From Streptomyces pseudovenezuelae (lineage in GTDB: Bacteria; Actinomycetota; Actinomycetes; Streptomycetales; Streptomycetaceae): a stretch of 64,000 nt of DNA. The stretch covers positions 1,588,298-1,652,297 of the forward strand of contig NZ_KQ948144.1 in the NCBI RefSeq assembly GCF_001513955.1. The letters are read 5' to 3'. Both the position numbers and the translations under genes were made by a program. This document shows positions 25,152 through 34,214 of this stretch, piece by piece (positions within the stretch are counted from its first letter, which is position 1; every line of letters begins with the position of its first letter). The notes below the pieces were generated by a model. The model was given only the letters and a program-made list of their open reading frames with translations. It made no database searches and had not been told where the DNA came from.

Positions 25152-26159
25152 TCACCAGCGGATCGGCAGCGGCAGCGCCGTCAGCAGCCCCGACACCACG
25201 ACCACCAGCCCCAGGGCGACGACCTCCACGCGCGCGGGCGCGCAGGCGGTCAGGGGGTCGGAGGCGCGCCGCAGCCGGGTCCGCGCCCACAGGGCGAGCG
25301 CGGCGACGACCACCACGAGGAGCACCTTGGCGAGCAGAGTGCGCCCGTAGGCCGTGTCCGTCAGCTGGTCCATGACCGTGCCGGGCGGCATCCGGCGCAG
25401 CGAACTCCACACACCGGTCGCGGAGACGGCGGCGAGCAGCCAGGCGGCCACCCGCGCGTAGAGTCCGAGCAGTGCCGCGCCCGGCTCCCCGGGGCCCCAA
25501 CGTCGCAGTGTCCGCAGCACGTGCAGCAGTCCGCCCGCCCACAGCGCCGCGCACGTCAGGTGGACCACCGTCAGCCCGGCGCCGACCAGCGGACCGTGCT
25601 CCGTCGCGGGATGCGCGCGCAGGGCCTCCGCCACCACCACGGCGGACAGCGGCCACAGTTGGAGGGCCGGACGGCCTGAGCGGGCACACAGACCGGCGAT
25701 CAGGAACGCGTTGACCTCCAGCAGGGCCACCTGGCCGTCCCGCGTCGCGTACAGGCCGCCGACATCGATCTCGGAGAGGCTGTGGGGCACCAGGTTGCCG
25801 GTCGCCACGACCGACGCCAGGCCCAGCGCGGCGAGGAACCCGGCGGCGGCCGCGCAGGGAGCCCAGGAGCGCGGAGCGGACGGCGGAGCGCCGGGCACCG
25901 AGCGGGCCCGCCGGCCCGCGAACAGCTCGCCCAGCGGCACACACAACGCCGCGAACAGCACCGTCCGCAGCAGGGCCACCCCACCGGTGCCGGGCGCGGC
26001 GGCCTCCCCGGTGCCGTGCAGCGCGGCGGACGGCCCGAACGACGGAATCGCCACGGCCAGGACAGCCAGGCCGAGGACGGCGACCGCCCGGCCGGTGCCG
26101 GGACGCCGCGAGGGGTCGTGCGCGTCGGTCACCTCGGAGGTGCGTCCGGTCAAGGTCAC
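25152..26159 (-). CDS. CopD family copper resistance membrane protein
   Basis: This 335-residue protein has eight or nine hydrophobic helices. The CopD domain lies in the second half, with 'GLTVVHLTCAALWAGGLLHVL' and 'ATGVWSSLRRM' around the membrane, the usual CopD pattern with a conserved His. CopD-type proteins take part in copper import or delivery. No CopC domain is fused. GTG at 26159 is chosen as it begins the consistent coding stretch, though the ribosome binding site is weak. It is downstream of the CoA-transferase gene and convergent with the alcohol dehydrogenase. Confidence 0.8.
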   Translation of the reverse strand: MTLTGRTSEVTDAHDPSRRPGTGRAVAVLGLAVLAVAIPSFGPSAALHGTGEAAAPGTGGVALLRTVLFAALCVPLGELFAGRRARSVPGAPPSAPRSWAPCAAAAGFLAALGLASVVATGNLVPHSLSEIDVGGLYATRDGQVALLEVNAFLIAGLCARSGRPALQLWPLSAVVVAEALRAHPATEHGPLVGAGLTVVHLTCAALWAGGLLHVLRTLRRWGPGEPGAALLGLYARVAAWLLAAVSATGVWSSLRRMPPGTVMDQLTDTAYGRTLLAKVLLVVVVAALALWARTRLRRASDPLTACAPARVEVVALGLVVVVSGLLTALPLPIRW

Positions 26160-26270
26160 CCCACGATCTTCACCACGACGGACAGAACCGGGCAACTGCA
26201 GGGAAACAAGTGGTGGTACGGCATTCCACCCATAAGGACGTCTCCGCTGCCGCTCCTGGTTCAGGCCCGC

Positions 26271-27602
26271 TCAGAGCCAGCGCGCGGCGTCCGTCCCCCA
26301 CGGCACCGGAGGCCGGCTCCAGTCCGCCGGACCGTCCTCGAAACAGACCGGCGACAGCGCGTACCGCAGCCGTCCCAGCGCGCTGTCCGTCTGCGTCAAC
26401 CAAGGTTCCGGGCCGTCGTAGGAGTCGCTCTCGGCGGTCGCCGCGGCCAGGGCGTCCGTGCCGTCCACACCGTCCGTCAGCCATCGGGCCGTGCGCGCGA
26501 GCGCCAGCCGCACGAACCGGCTGCCGCCCTCGTCCGACTGCTCGGTCAGCGCCCGCAACACGGCCGCCGCCAGCAGATAGCCCGTCCCGTGGTCGAGGGC
26601 CTGCGCGGGCAGCGCGCCCGGCCGTTCCGCCGAACCCTCCAGCGCCGCGATCCCGGTGGCCGCCTGGACGAGACTGTCGAAGCCCCGCCGTTCACGCCAG
26701 GGCCCGTACGCGCCCCATGCCGACAACTGCGCCACGACCACCCCGGGCCGCCGCTCCGCCAGTGCCTCGGCGGACAGCCCGAACCGGTCCAGGGCGCCGG
26801 GCCGGTACCCGGTGACGACCACGTCCGCCGCCGCGAGCAGTTCCTCGAAGGTCTGCCGGTCGGCGGCCAGGTCGAGCGTCGCCGACCGCTTCCCGAGGCC
26901 GGTGTCGGCGTGCTGGTCCGGCAGTTCGGGCAGCCGGGGCGCGTCCAGGCGCAGGACGTCCGCGCCGAGCAGGGCGAGCGTGCGGGTGGCGACCGGGCCG
27001 GCGAGCACCCGTGTCAGGTCCAGGACGCGCAGACCGGCCGCCGGCAGCAGGGGAGAGGTGTCCAGCGGTGCGAGGGCACGCGCGCGTGCCGTGTCCAGTC
27101 GCCCCTGTTCGACCAGTGGCCGTTTCGCCACCTCGGCGGCCTGCGGGTGCGCGGCCCACTCCTCGGGGGAGCGCAGGGCCACGGCGAGACCCCCGGCCGC
27201 GTGCACGGCTTCCTCGACGTCCAGGGCGGACCGCTCGGCGAGCGCCGCTTCGACGGCCGCCGCGTCCTCGCCCACCCCCAGTGCGGCGAGCAGCCGCGCC
27301 CGGTGGTGCGGGTAGTTCGCGTGGGTGCGGACCCAGCCGTCCGCCGTCCGCCAGAACCGGGACAGCGGTGCGAAGTTGACCGGCGCGCGACCATTGATCA
27401 ACAGATGACGCTCGCTCAGGAAAGCGGTGGCGACCGCCCCGTCGTCCACGCGCGCCGCCGGCACCTCGGCGAGCCCGGCCCGCCGTGCCGCGAGTCCGGC
27501 GGCGGCCAGCGCGCACTCGGCGACACAGGTCCGTGCCAGCTTCTGCACGGGAAGGCGCCCCTGAAGAGCGCCCTCCCGCACCACGAACTTGATTCCAGTC
27601 AT
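26271..27602 (-). CDS. CoA transferase, CaiB/BaiF family (class III)
   Basis: This 443-residue protein has the class III CoA-transferase motifs: 'LRVLDLTRVLAGPVATRTLALLGADVLRLDAP' around residue 205 and, 25 residues later, 'KRSATLDL'. The catalytic Asp expected after the 'LTRVLAGP' block is in the following region (DQHAD or nearby); I could not place it with certainty. The domain is preceded by about 190 residues with a second partial CaiB-like pattern, so it may be a pseudo-duplicated long form. Members move CoA between carboxylic acids. ATG at 27602 lacks a Shine-Dalgarno and a palindrome abuts it, so a leaderless transcript under repression is possible. Confidence 0.85.
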   Translation of the reverse strand: MTGIKFVVREGALQGRLPVQKLARTCVAECALAAAGLAARRAGLAEVPAARVDDGAVATAFLSERHLLINGRAPVNFAPLSRFWRTADGWVRTHANYPHHRARLLAALGVGEDAAAVEAALAERSALDVEEAVHAAGGLAVALRSPEEWAAHPQAAEVAKRPLVEQGRLDTARARALAPLDTSPLLPAAGLRVLDLTRVLAGPVATRTLALLGADVLRLDAPRLPELPDQHADTGLGKRSATLDLAADRQTFEELLAAADVVVTGYRPGALDRFGLSAEALAERRPGVVVAQLSAWGAYGPWRERRGFDSLVQAATGIAALEGSAERPGALPAQALDHGTGYLLAAAVLRALTEQSDEGGSRFVRLALARTARWLTDGVDGTDALAAATAESDSYDGPEPWLTQTDSALGRLRYALSPVCFEDGPADWSRPPVPWGTDAARWL

Positions 27603-27603
27603 G

Positions 27604-27618
27604 ACTGCACTATGCAGT
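27604..27618 (-). promoter_or_regulatory. Palindromic operator abutting the CoA-transferase start
   Basis: ACTGCA-CTA-TGCAGT is a perfect 6-3-6 dyad located immediately upstream of the ATG at 27602; TTGACTGAATCAA at 27620-27632 is a second, shorter dyad. Binding of a regulator here would overlap the promoter or start. No regulator gene sits next to it, so the binding protein is unknown. Confidence 0.5.
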
Positions 27619-27663
27619 ATTGACTGAATCAACATATGGACGATTCTTGATCGCCCTGTACCG

Positions 27664-29229
27664 CTACTTCGTCACGGCGTCCAGCGCGTCCACCGTTCCC
27701 CAGCCGTAGAAGCCGTTGCGGTTCTTGGACCCCTCGCACACCGCGTCGACCTTGCCGTCGCCGTTGATGTCGTACGGGTCGGTGCACGGCGTGGCGTCGG
27801 CCTCGGCGTACAGCAGCGCCTTCACCAGGGCGGGCGGGGCGTACGGGTGCGTCGACTTGATCAGGGCGGCCACGGCCGCGACGTGCGGCGAGGCCATCGA
27901 CGTACCCGCCATGTAGCCCCACTTGCCGCCGGGCAGCGTGCCCAGGATCAGCCCGCTGGTCGCGGGCGGCGCGGGTGTCTGGTACGCCGTCGAGTCACCG
28001 CCGGGCGCGGCGACGTCGATGACACCCAGGCCGTGGTTGGAGAAGGACGACTTGATGCCCTTGGCGCCGGTCGCCGCGACCGTCACCACACCCGGCAGCT
28101 GGGTCGGTATGTCGAAGCACTCCGACGGGTCGACGACCCGGTCCGAGGGCGTGCCGTCGTTCGGCGAGACCGGGTCGGTGATCTCGTCCGCCGCGAGGTC
28201 GTAGTTCTCGTTGCCAGCCGCGGCGACATTGACCACGCCGCGCTTCTCCGCGTACCGAGAGGCCCGGGTGACCGCGTCCACGAGGGCCTTCTGGTCCGGG
28301 TCGTCGGTGCAGTTGAAGTACCACGGGTCGGTGTAATAGCTGTTGTTGGTGACGTCGACGCCGTGCGTGGCCGCCCACATGAAGCCGCAGACCACGGCCT
28401 CCGTGTAGAAGTAACCGGCGGTGGTCGCCACCTTGATGCCCGCCACCTTCACGCCGGGTGCCACACCCGTCATGCCGACGCCGTTCTTGGCGGCCGCGAT
28501 CTCACCGGCCACGTGGGTGCCGTGCGGGCTCTCCTCGGCGCTCGGCCGCCATGCCCCGTCGGCGGTGTCCGGCTTGCCCGTCACGCAGTTGACCGAGGCG
28601 GCCCGGTCGAAGTTCGGCGCGAGGTCCGGGTGGGTGTCGTCGACGCCGGTGTCGATCACGGCGACGGTGACCTTGCTGCTGCCGAGCGACTTCTCGTGCG
28701 CCTTGTCCGCCTTGATGGCGGGCAGGTCCCACTGCAACGACTCCAGCGGGTCCTGGCCGGCTGCCGCGGCGGTCCGCGCGGCGGCCATCTGCGCCGAACT
28801 GAGCGCCTTCGGCGTACCCTCGTCGGTCGTCGACTGCGCGGGCAGCGGCGCGTTGCGCGTGTTGCCCGCCGACTCGACCCCGCGGACCTTGCGGATCGTC
28901 CTGGCGAAGTCGGGGTTCGACGAGTGGACGACGATCACGCCGATCTGGTCGTACGACGTCACGATCGTGCCGCCGGCCTTGCCGATGGCCTTCTTCACCT
29001 GGGCGGAAGGGCCGTGCCCGGCACGGACGTTGACGACGTAGCTGAGCGGCGTCCCGTCCGCGGCGGCGGAGGCGAGGGCGTCGCCGACGGCGCCGGGGCT
29101 GACGGCGGCGGTGCCGGACAGGCCGGTCGCGGACGCCGTGGCGCCCGGCAGGAACGCCATGGCCGTCGCGACGGCCATACCGAGCGGGATCGCGAGCGTG
29201 CGCCGACAGCGCGGATGAGGCCCAGTCAT
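27664..29229 (-). CDS. Secreted S8 family serine peptidase (subtilase), first of a tandem pair
   Basis: This 521-residue protein has a signal peptide (basic HPRCRRT, hydrophobic core, cleavage near ATASA), an I9-like propeptide to about residue 150, and a subtilase domain with the Asp in AVIDTGVDDTHPD, His in HGTHVAGEIAAA, oxyanion Asn in AAAGNENYD and Ser in AGTSMASPHVA. Near the end 'DINGDGKVDAV' resembles a calcium-binding loop, followed by NGFYGWG. It is a paralogue of the next gene, 82 bp upstream in transcription. ATG at 29229. Role: exoprotease for nutrition or development. Confidence 0.92.
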   Translation of the reverse strand: MTGPHPRCRRTLAIPLGMAVATAMAFLPGATASATGLSGTAAVSPGAVGDALASAAADGTPLSYVVNVRAGHGPSAQVKKAIGKAGGTIVTSYDQIGVIVVHSSNPDFARTIRKVRGVESAGNTRNAPLPAQSTTDEGTPKALSSAQMAAARTAAAAGQDPLESLQWDLPAIKADKAHEKSLGSSKVTVAVIDTGVDDTHPDLAPNFDRAASVNCVTGKPDTADGAWRPSAEESPHGTHVAGEIAAAKNGVGMTGVAPGVKVAGIKVATTAGYFYTEAVVCGFMWAATHGVDVTNNSYYTDPWYFNCTDDPDQKALVDAVTRASRYAEKRGVVNVAAAGNENYDLAADEITDPVSPNDGTPSDRVVDPSECFDIPTQLPGVVTVAATGAKGIKSSFSNHGLGVIDVAAPGGDSTAYQTPAPPATSGLILGTLPGGKWGYMAGTSMASPHVAAVAALIKSTHPYAPPALVKALLYAEADATPCTDPYDINGDGKVDAVCEGSKNRNGFYGWGTVDALDAVTK

Positions 29230-29311
29230 GATGCGAATCTCTCCAGTTCGTTCTCGGTACGAGCGGTCCGTGCGGAGGGTGCGGGTCGGGCGAAGTCGCG
29301 GGAGCAGCGGG

Positions 29312-30841
29312 TCACTTGACCGCGCGCAGCGCGTTGACGATGCCGAAGCCGTAGAACCCGTTGACCCGGGCGCCGCCCTCGCACACCGCGTCCTGCGTGC
29401 CGTCGCCGTCCTGGTCGTAGGACGCGGGGCAGCTCGTGGCGTTCGCCTGCGCCTTGAGCAGCGCCTGGAGCTGGGCCGGACTCGCCTTGGGATGCGTCGA
29501 CTTCAGCAGCGCGGCGACACCCGCGGCGTGCGGCGAGGCCATCGAGGTGCCCTGGAGGAAGCCGTACTGGCCGTTCGGCAGGGTCGACAGGATGCGGCCG
29601 TTCTGCGACGGCGTGTCCGGGATCTGGTAGAGCCGGTCACCACCGGGGGCCGCGACGTCGATGACGCCCTTGCCGTACGAGGAGTAGTACGACTTGAGGT
29701 TCTTGACGCCCGTCGCGCTGACCGTGACGACACCGGGCAGCTGCGTCGGCACGTCGAAGCACTCGTGCGGATCGATGGTCCGCTCCACGGGTGTCGAGTC
29801 GTCGGGGCTCGACGCGTCGACGATCGCGTCGGAGTCCAGGTCGTCGTTGGAGTTGCCCGCCGACGCCAGGCTGAGCGTGCCCTTCTTCTGCGCGTACTGC
29901 TGTGCCCTGTTGACCGAATCAACAATGGCCCGCTGATCCGGATCGTCCATGCAGTTGTACAGCCATGGATCAACGTAGTAGCTGTTGTTCGTGATCTCGA
30001 CGCCGTGGTCGGCCGCGAACACGAAGGCGCACACGACGCTCTCGGGATAGAAGAGGCCGTTGCTCCGGTCGGTCACATTGATGGCCGCCACCTTCACGCC
30101 GGGCGCGACCCCGGCCACGCCGATGCCGTTGCGGGCCGCGGCGATCTCACCGGCCACGTGCGTGCCGTGGTAGTCGTCCGCGGTGTACGGCCGCCAGGCG
30201 CCCGCGCTGGTGTCGGGGACACCGCCGTCGCAGTTGGCCGACTGGGCGGCGGAGAAGTTCGGCGCGATGTCCGGGTGGGTGTCGTCGACGCCGGTGTCGA
30301 TCACGGCGACGGTCACCTTGCGGCTGCCCGGGTTGATCTTGGCGGCCTTGTCGGCGCCTATCGCGCGCAGGTCCCACTGGTCGGCCTCAAGGGGCTCGCT
30401 GTCCGGCGCCGCGGCGGAGGCCCCGGCGACCTTCGCGGCCTGCGCGGCCGAGAGGACCTGGACCGCGCCCTCGTCCGTCGTGCCCGCCGGGGCCAGCGGC
30501 GCGGTGCGGGTGGCGCCGGCCGACTGCACCCCGCGCACTGTGCGGATCTTCTGGGCGAAGTCCGGGGCGGAGGAGCGGACGACGATCACGCCGATCTTCT
30601 CGTACGCGATCACGATGGTGCCGCCGGCCGACGGTATCGCCTTCTTCACCGACGCGATCGTGCGGTGGTCCAGCTTGGTGTTGACGACGTACGACAGGTG
30701 CGTCGCGTCCTCGGTCTGAGCCGTGGCCGGCGCGGAGGGCGCGGCCGAGGCAGCCGACGGCAGGAAGCCGAGCGAGGCCGTCAGGGACAGTACGACGGGC
30801 ACGGCGAGCGCCAGGCTGCGTCTGGAACGCGGCTGGGACAT
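29312..30841 (-). CDS. Secreted S8 family serine peptidase (subtilase), second of a tandem pair
   Basis: This 509-residue protein has the same layout as its neighbour: signal peptide with AASAAP cleavage region, propeptide (SYVVNTKLDHRTIASVKKA), subtilase domain with AVIDTGVDDTHPD, YHGTHVAGEIAAA, SAGNSNDD and GTSMASPHAAG, and a C-terminal 'DQDGDGTQDAV' loop then NGFYGFG. The catalytic triad is complete. The pair clearly arose by tandem duplication and has since diverged mainly in the propeptide and linker. ATG at 30841 is transcribed away from the DUF485-symporter operon. Confidence 0.92.
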   Translation of the reverse strand: MSQPRSRRSLALAVPVVLSLTASLGFLPSAASAAPSAPATAQTEDATHLSYVVNTKLDHRTIASVKKAIPSAGGTIVIAYEKIGVIVVRSSAPDFAQKIRTVRGVQSAGATRTAPLAPAGTTDEGAVQVLSAAQAAKVAGASAAAPDSEPLEADQWDLRAIGADKAAKINPGSRKVTVAVIDTGVDDTHPDIAPNFSAAQSANCDGGVPDTSAGAWRPYTADDYHGTHVAGEIAAARNGIGVAGVAPGVKVAAINVTDRSNGLFYPESVVCAFVFAADHGVEITNNSYYVDPWLYNCMDDPDQRAIVDSVNRAQQYAQKKGTLSLASAGNSNDDLDSDAIVDASSPDDSTPVERTIDPHECFDVPTQLPGVVTVSATGVKNLKSYYSSYGKGVIDVAAPGGDRLYQIPDTPSQNGRILSTLPNGQYGFLQGTSMASPHAAGVAALLKSTHPKASPAQLQALLKAQANATSCPASYDQDGDGTQDAVCEGGARVNGFYGFGIVNALRAVK

Positions 30842-31094
30842 GGGGTCTCCACATCATCCGGAAACGAAACCGGCCCGAGACACAGGTGTCGCTCGGGCAG
30901 GTACATGACGGGTGGTGCAGGCCGAAGCTATCTCCCGAAGTCGCTGGCCAGCAATGACTTCCCCAAGGTGAGTTCGGAAAGAAGCAAAGCGAGTTGAACC
31001 GGGGCCAGCGCGGCGCCGTGACCTTGAACAGGGAACGCGAGGACACTCGCCCCCGATCCCCGTCACAACCGCACCCGCAACGCGAGGAGACTCC

Positions 31095-31451
31095 GTGGCC
31101 ACCGACGCACCGCCACCCTCGAAAGAGACGCACAAACTCCCCACCACCGAGGAGTTCACCGAGGTGCAGGAGAGCGCGGAGTTCGGTGAACTGCGCCACT
31201 CCTACCGCTCCTTCGCCTTTCCGCTGACCGTCGGCTTCATCGCCTGGTACCTGCTGTACGTCCTGCTGTCGAACTACGCGGGCGACTTCATGGGCACCAA
31301 GCTCTTCGGCAACATCAACGTGGCCCTGGTCCTGGGCCTCGCGCAGTTCCTGACCACGTTCCTCATCGCCTGGTGGTACTCGCGCGTGGCCGCCGCCAAG
31401 TTCGACCCCAAGGCCGAGGCGATCAAGTCCCGGATGGAGGGCGGCGCATGA
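31095..31451 (+). CDS. DUF485 domain membrane protein
   Basis: This 118-residue protein has a hydrophilic N-terminus, then two transmembrane helices (about residues 47-67 and 78-100) with the DUF485 pattern 'LRHSYRSFAFPLTVGFIAWYLLYVLLSNYA'. DUF485 proteins are small partners of ActP-type acetate symporters. GTG at 31095 follows GAGGAG. It overlaps the symporter start by 4 bp (ATGA), so the two are coupled. The 250 bp gap upstream, shared with the divergent protease, shows no other gene. Confidence 0.92.
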   Translation: MATDAPPPSKETHKLPTTEEFTEVQESAEFGELRHSYRSFAFPLTVGFIAWYLLYVLLSNYAGDFMGTKLFGNINVALVLGLAQFLTTFLIAWWYSRVAAAKFDPKAEAIKSRMEGGA

Positions 31452-33067
31452 GCCCCGCGATCACCCTGGCGGCCGGCGAGGCCAGCGAGCACCGGCCGCT
31501 GATCATCAGCCTGTTCGCGGTCTTCGTCGTCGCGACCCTGGTCATCACGGTCTGGGCCGGACGCCAGACCAAGGACGCCTCCGACTTCTACGCGGGCGGC
31601 CGCCAGTTCACCGGCTTCCAGAACGGCCTCGCCGTCTCCGGCGACTACATGTCCGCCGCGTCCTTCCTCGGCATCGCGGGCGCCATCGCCCTCTTCGGCT
31701 ACGACGGCTTCCTCTACTCCGTGGGCTTCCTGGTCGCCTGGCTCGTCGCCCTGCTCCTGGTCGCCGAACCGCTGCGCAACTCCGGCCGCTACACGATGGG
31801 TGACGTCCTCGCGTACCGGATGCGCCAGCGCCCGGTCCGCACCGCGGCCGGCACCTCCACCATCGTCGTCTCGATCTTCTACCTGCTGGCCCAGATGGCG
31901 GGCGCGGGCGTCCTGGTCTCGCTGCTGCTCGGCATCACCAGCGACGCCGGCAAGATCGGCGTCGTCGCCCTGGTCGGCGTCCTGATGATCGTGTACGTCA
32001 CCATCGGCGGCATGAAGGGCACCACCTGGGTCCAGATGGTCAAGGCCGTGCTGCTGATCGCCGGCGCGCTGCTGCTGACCTTCCTGGTGCTGCTGAAGTT
32101 CAACTTCAACCTCTCCGACCTGCTCGGCTCGGCCGCCGACAACAGCGGCAAGGGCGCGGCCTTCCTGGAGCCGGGCCTGAAGTACGGCGCCACCGGCACC
32201 ACCAAGCTGGACTTCATCTCGCTCGGCATCGCCCTGGTCCTCGGCACCGCCGGACTGCCGCACATCCTGATCCGCTTCTACACAGTGCCCACCGCCAAGG
32301 CCGCCCGTAAGTCGGTCATCTGGGCCATCGGCCTCATCGGCGCCTTCTACCTGATGACCCTCGCCCTCGGCTTCGGAGCCGCGGCCCTCATCAAGCCGGA
32401 CGAGATCATCGCCTCCAACAAGGCGGGCAACACCGCGGCGCCCCTGCTGGCCCTGCATCTGGGCGGCGTCGACTCCAACTGGGGCGCGATCCTGCTGGCC
32501 ACCATCTCGGCCGTCGCCTTCGCCACCATCCTCGCGGTCGTCGCCGGCCTCACCCTGGCCTCGTCCTCGTCCTTCGCGCACGACATCTACGCGAACGTCA
32601 TCAAGCGTGGTCAGGCCACCGAGAAGCAGGAGATGAGCGCTGCCCGCTGGGCGACCGTCGGCATCGGCGCCGTCTCCATCCTGCTGGGCGCCCTCGCCCG
32701 CGACCTCAACGTCGCCGGCCTCGTCGCCCTCGCCTTCGCGGTCGCCGCCTCGGCAAACCTGCCGACGATCATCTACAGCCTCTTCTGGAAGCGGTTCACC
32801 ACCTCCGGCGCCCTGTGGTCGATCTACGGCGGCCTCGTCACGGCGGTCGGCCTGGTGCTGTTCTCGCCGGTCGTCTCCGGCAAGCCCAGCTCGATGTTCC
32901 CGGACGTCGACTTCCACTGGTTCCCGCTGGAGAACCCGGGCATCATCTCGATCCCGGTCGGCTTCCTGCTCGGCATCATCGGCACCTACCTCTCCAAGGA
33001 GGAGCCGGACAAGGCGAAGTACGCGGAGCTGGAGGTCCGGTCGCTGACCGGCACCGGCGCCCACTGA
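31448..33067 (+). CDS. Cation acetate symporter, ActP type (SSS family)
   Basis: This 539-residue protein has about 13 hydrophobic helices and the SSS-ActP hallmarks 'ASDFYAGGRQFTGFQNGLAVSGDYMSAASFLGI', 'GTAGLPHILIRFYTVPTAKAARKS' and 'LTLASSSSFAHDIYANV'. It imports acetate and related short acids with a cation. It is coupled to DUF485 as in Escherichia coli yjcH-actP. This is the second SSS system in the window; the one at 14908 is of a different branch. A strong hairpin at 33078 ends the operon. Confidence 0.93.
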   Translation: MSPAITLAAGEASEHRPLIISLFAVFVVATLVITVWAGRQTKDASDFYAGGRQFTGFQNGLAVSGDYMSAASFLGIAGAIALFGYDGFLYSVGFLVAWLVALLLVAEPLRNSGRYTMGDVLAYRMRQRPVRTAAGTSTIVVSIFYLLAQMAGAGVLVSLLLGITSDAGKIGVVALVGVLMIVYVTIGGMKGTTWVQMVKAVLLIAGALLLTFLVLLKFNFNLSDLLGSAADNSGKGAAFLEPGLKYGATGTTKLDFISLGIALVLGTAGLPHILIRFYTVPTAKAARKSVIWAIGLIGAFYLMTLALGFGAAALIKPDEIIASNKAGNTAAPLLALHLGGVDSNWGAILLATISAVAFATILAVVAGLTLASSSSFAHDIYANVIKRGQATEKQEMSAARWATVGIGAVSILLGALARDLNVAGLVALAFAVAASANLPTIIYSLFWKRFTTSGALWSIYGGLVTAVGLVLFSPVVSGKPSSMFPDVDFHWFPLENPGIISIPVGFLLGIIGTYLSKEEPDKAKYAELEVRSLTGTGAH

Positions 33068-33077
33068 CCCGCGCCCT

Positions 33078-33117
33078 GAAGCGGCCGCCTCGTAGATCTC
33101 TACGACGCGGCCGCTTC
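33078..33117 (+). terminator. Long hairpin terminator after the acetate symporter
   Basis: GAAGCGGCCGC (33078-33088) pairs with GCGGCCGCTTC (33107-33117), and the loop holds CGTAGA/TCTACG, which can extend the stem. It lies 11 bp after the symporter stop and has no U-tract. Confidence 0.75.
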
Positions 33118-33224
33118 GTACGTCGTGGGATCGGGCACTGTCGTTGTCAGTGACGTCACGTAGGCTCGCAAGTGACGGAAACCGATGGATTCGGCACTGA
33201 TCCGCGACGAGGGAGGGGGCCCAC

Positions 33225-34214
33225 GTGCTCATCGACACCTATGGCCGGGTGGCCACCGACCTGCGAGTCTCGCTGACCGACCGCTGCAACCTGCGCTGCA
33301 CGTACTGCATGCCGGAAGAAGGCCTGCAGTGGCTGGCCAAGCCGGACCTGCTCACCGACGACGAGATCGTCCGCCTGATCGACATCGCCGTCACCTCCCT
33401 GGGGATCGAGGAGGTCCGCTTCACCGGCGGCGAGCCCCTGCTGCGTCCCGGCCTGGTCGGGATCGTCGAGCGCGTCGCCGCCCTGGACCCGCGCCCCCAG
33501 ATGTCCCTCACCACCAACGGCATCGGCCTCAAGCGCACCGCGCAGGCCCTGAAGGCGGCGGGCCTCGACCGGGTCAACGTCTCGCTGGACACCCTGCGCC
33601 CGGACGTCTTCAAGACCCTGACCCGCCGCGACCGTCACAAGGATGTCCTGGAGGGTCTGGACGCCGCCCGCGAGGCGGGCCTGACCCCGGTCAAGGTGAA
33701 CTCCGTCCTGATGCCGGGACTCAACGACGACGAGGCCCCCGACCTCCTCGCCTGGGCGGTCGAGCACGACTACGAACTGCGCTTCATCGAGCAGATGCCC
33801 CTGGACGCCCAGCACGGCTGGAAGCGCGACGGCATGATCACCGCCGGGGACATCCTGGCCTCCCTGCGCACCCGCTTCGAGCTCACCGAGGAGGGGGCGG
33901 ACAAGCGCGGATCGGCTCCCGCGGAGCGCTGGATCGTCGACGGCGGCCCGCATGTGGTCGGCGTCATCGCCTCGGTCACCCGCCCGTTCTGCGCGGCCTG
34001 CGACCGCACCCGCCTCACGGCCGACGGCCAGATACGCACCTGCCTGTTCGCCCGCGAGGAGACGGACCTGCGAGCGGCCCTGCGCTCCGACGCCGGCGAC
34101 GAGGAGATCGCCCGTATCTGGCGCGAGGCGATGTGGGGCAAGAAGGCCGGCGCGGGCCTGGACGACCCGACATTCGTCCAGCCGGACCGCCCGATGTCCG
34201 CGATCGGAGGCTAG
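33225..34214 (+). CDS. moaA: GTP 3',8-cyclase MoaA
   Basis: This 329-residue radical SAM enzyme carries out the first step of molybdenum cofactor synthesis, turning GTP to 3',8-cyclo-7,8-dihydro-GTP. The N-terminal cluster motif is CNLRCTYC, the C-terminal cluster cysteines are in 'FCAACDRTRLTADGQIRTC', and it ends in the conserved GG dipeptide needed for catalysis. GTG at 33225 follows GAGGGAGG. No other moa gene is nearby. Its TAG stop is the left CTAG of MITE-like copy 2. Confidence 0.96.
   Translation: MLIDTYGRVATDLRVSLTDRCNLRCTYCMPEEGLQWLAKPDLLTDDEIVRLIDIAVTSLGIEEVRFTGGEPLLRPGLVGIVERVAALDPRPQMSLTTNGIGLKRTAQALKAAGLDRVNVSLDTLRPDVFKTLTRRDRHKDVLEGLDAAREAGLTPVKVNSVLMPGLNDDEAPDLLAWAVEHDYELRFIEQMPLDAQHGWKRDGMITAGDILASLRTRFELTEEGADKRGSAPAERWIVDGGPHVVGVIASVTRPFCAACDRTRLTADGQIRTCLFAREETDLRAALRSDAGDEEIARIWREAMWGKKAGAGLDDPTFVQPDRPMSAIGG

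Noticed and set aside
31274..33238. A 654-residue minus-strand frame opposite the acetate symporter operon
   Set aside because: It is the antisense shadow of two genes with clear families; its composition (Asp, Gly, Glu, Val runs) is the usual mirror of Streptomyces genes.
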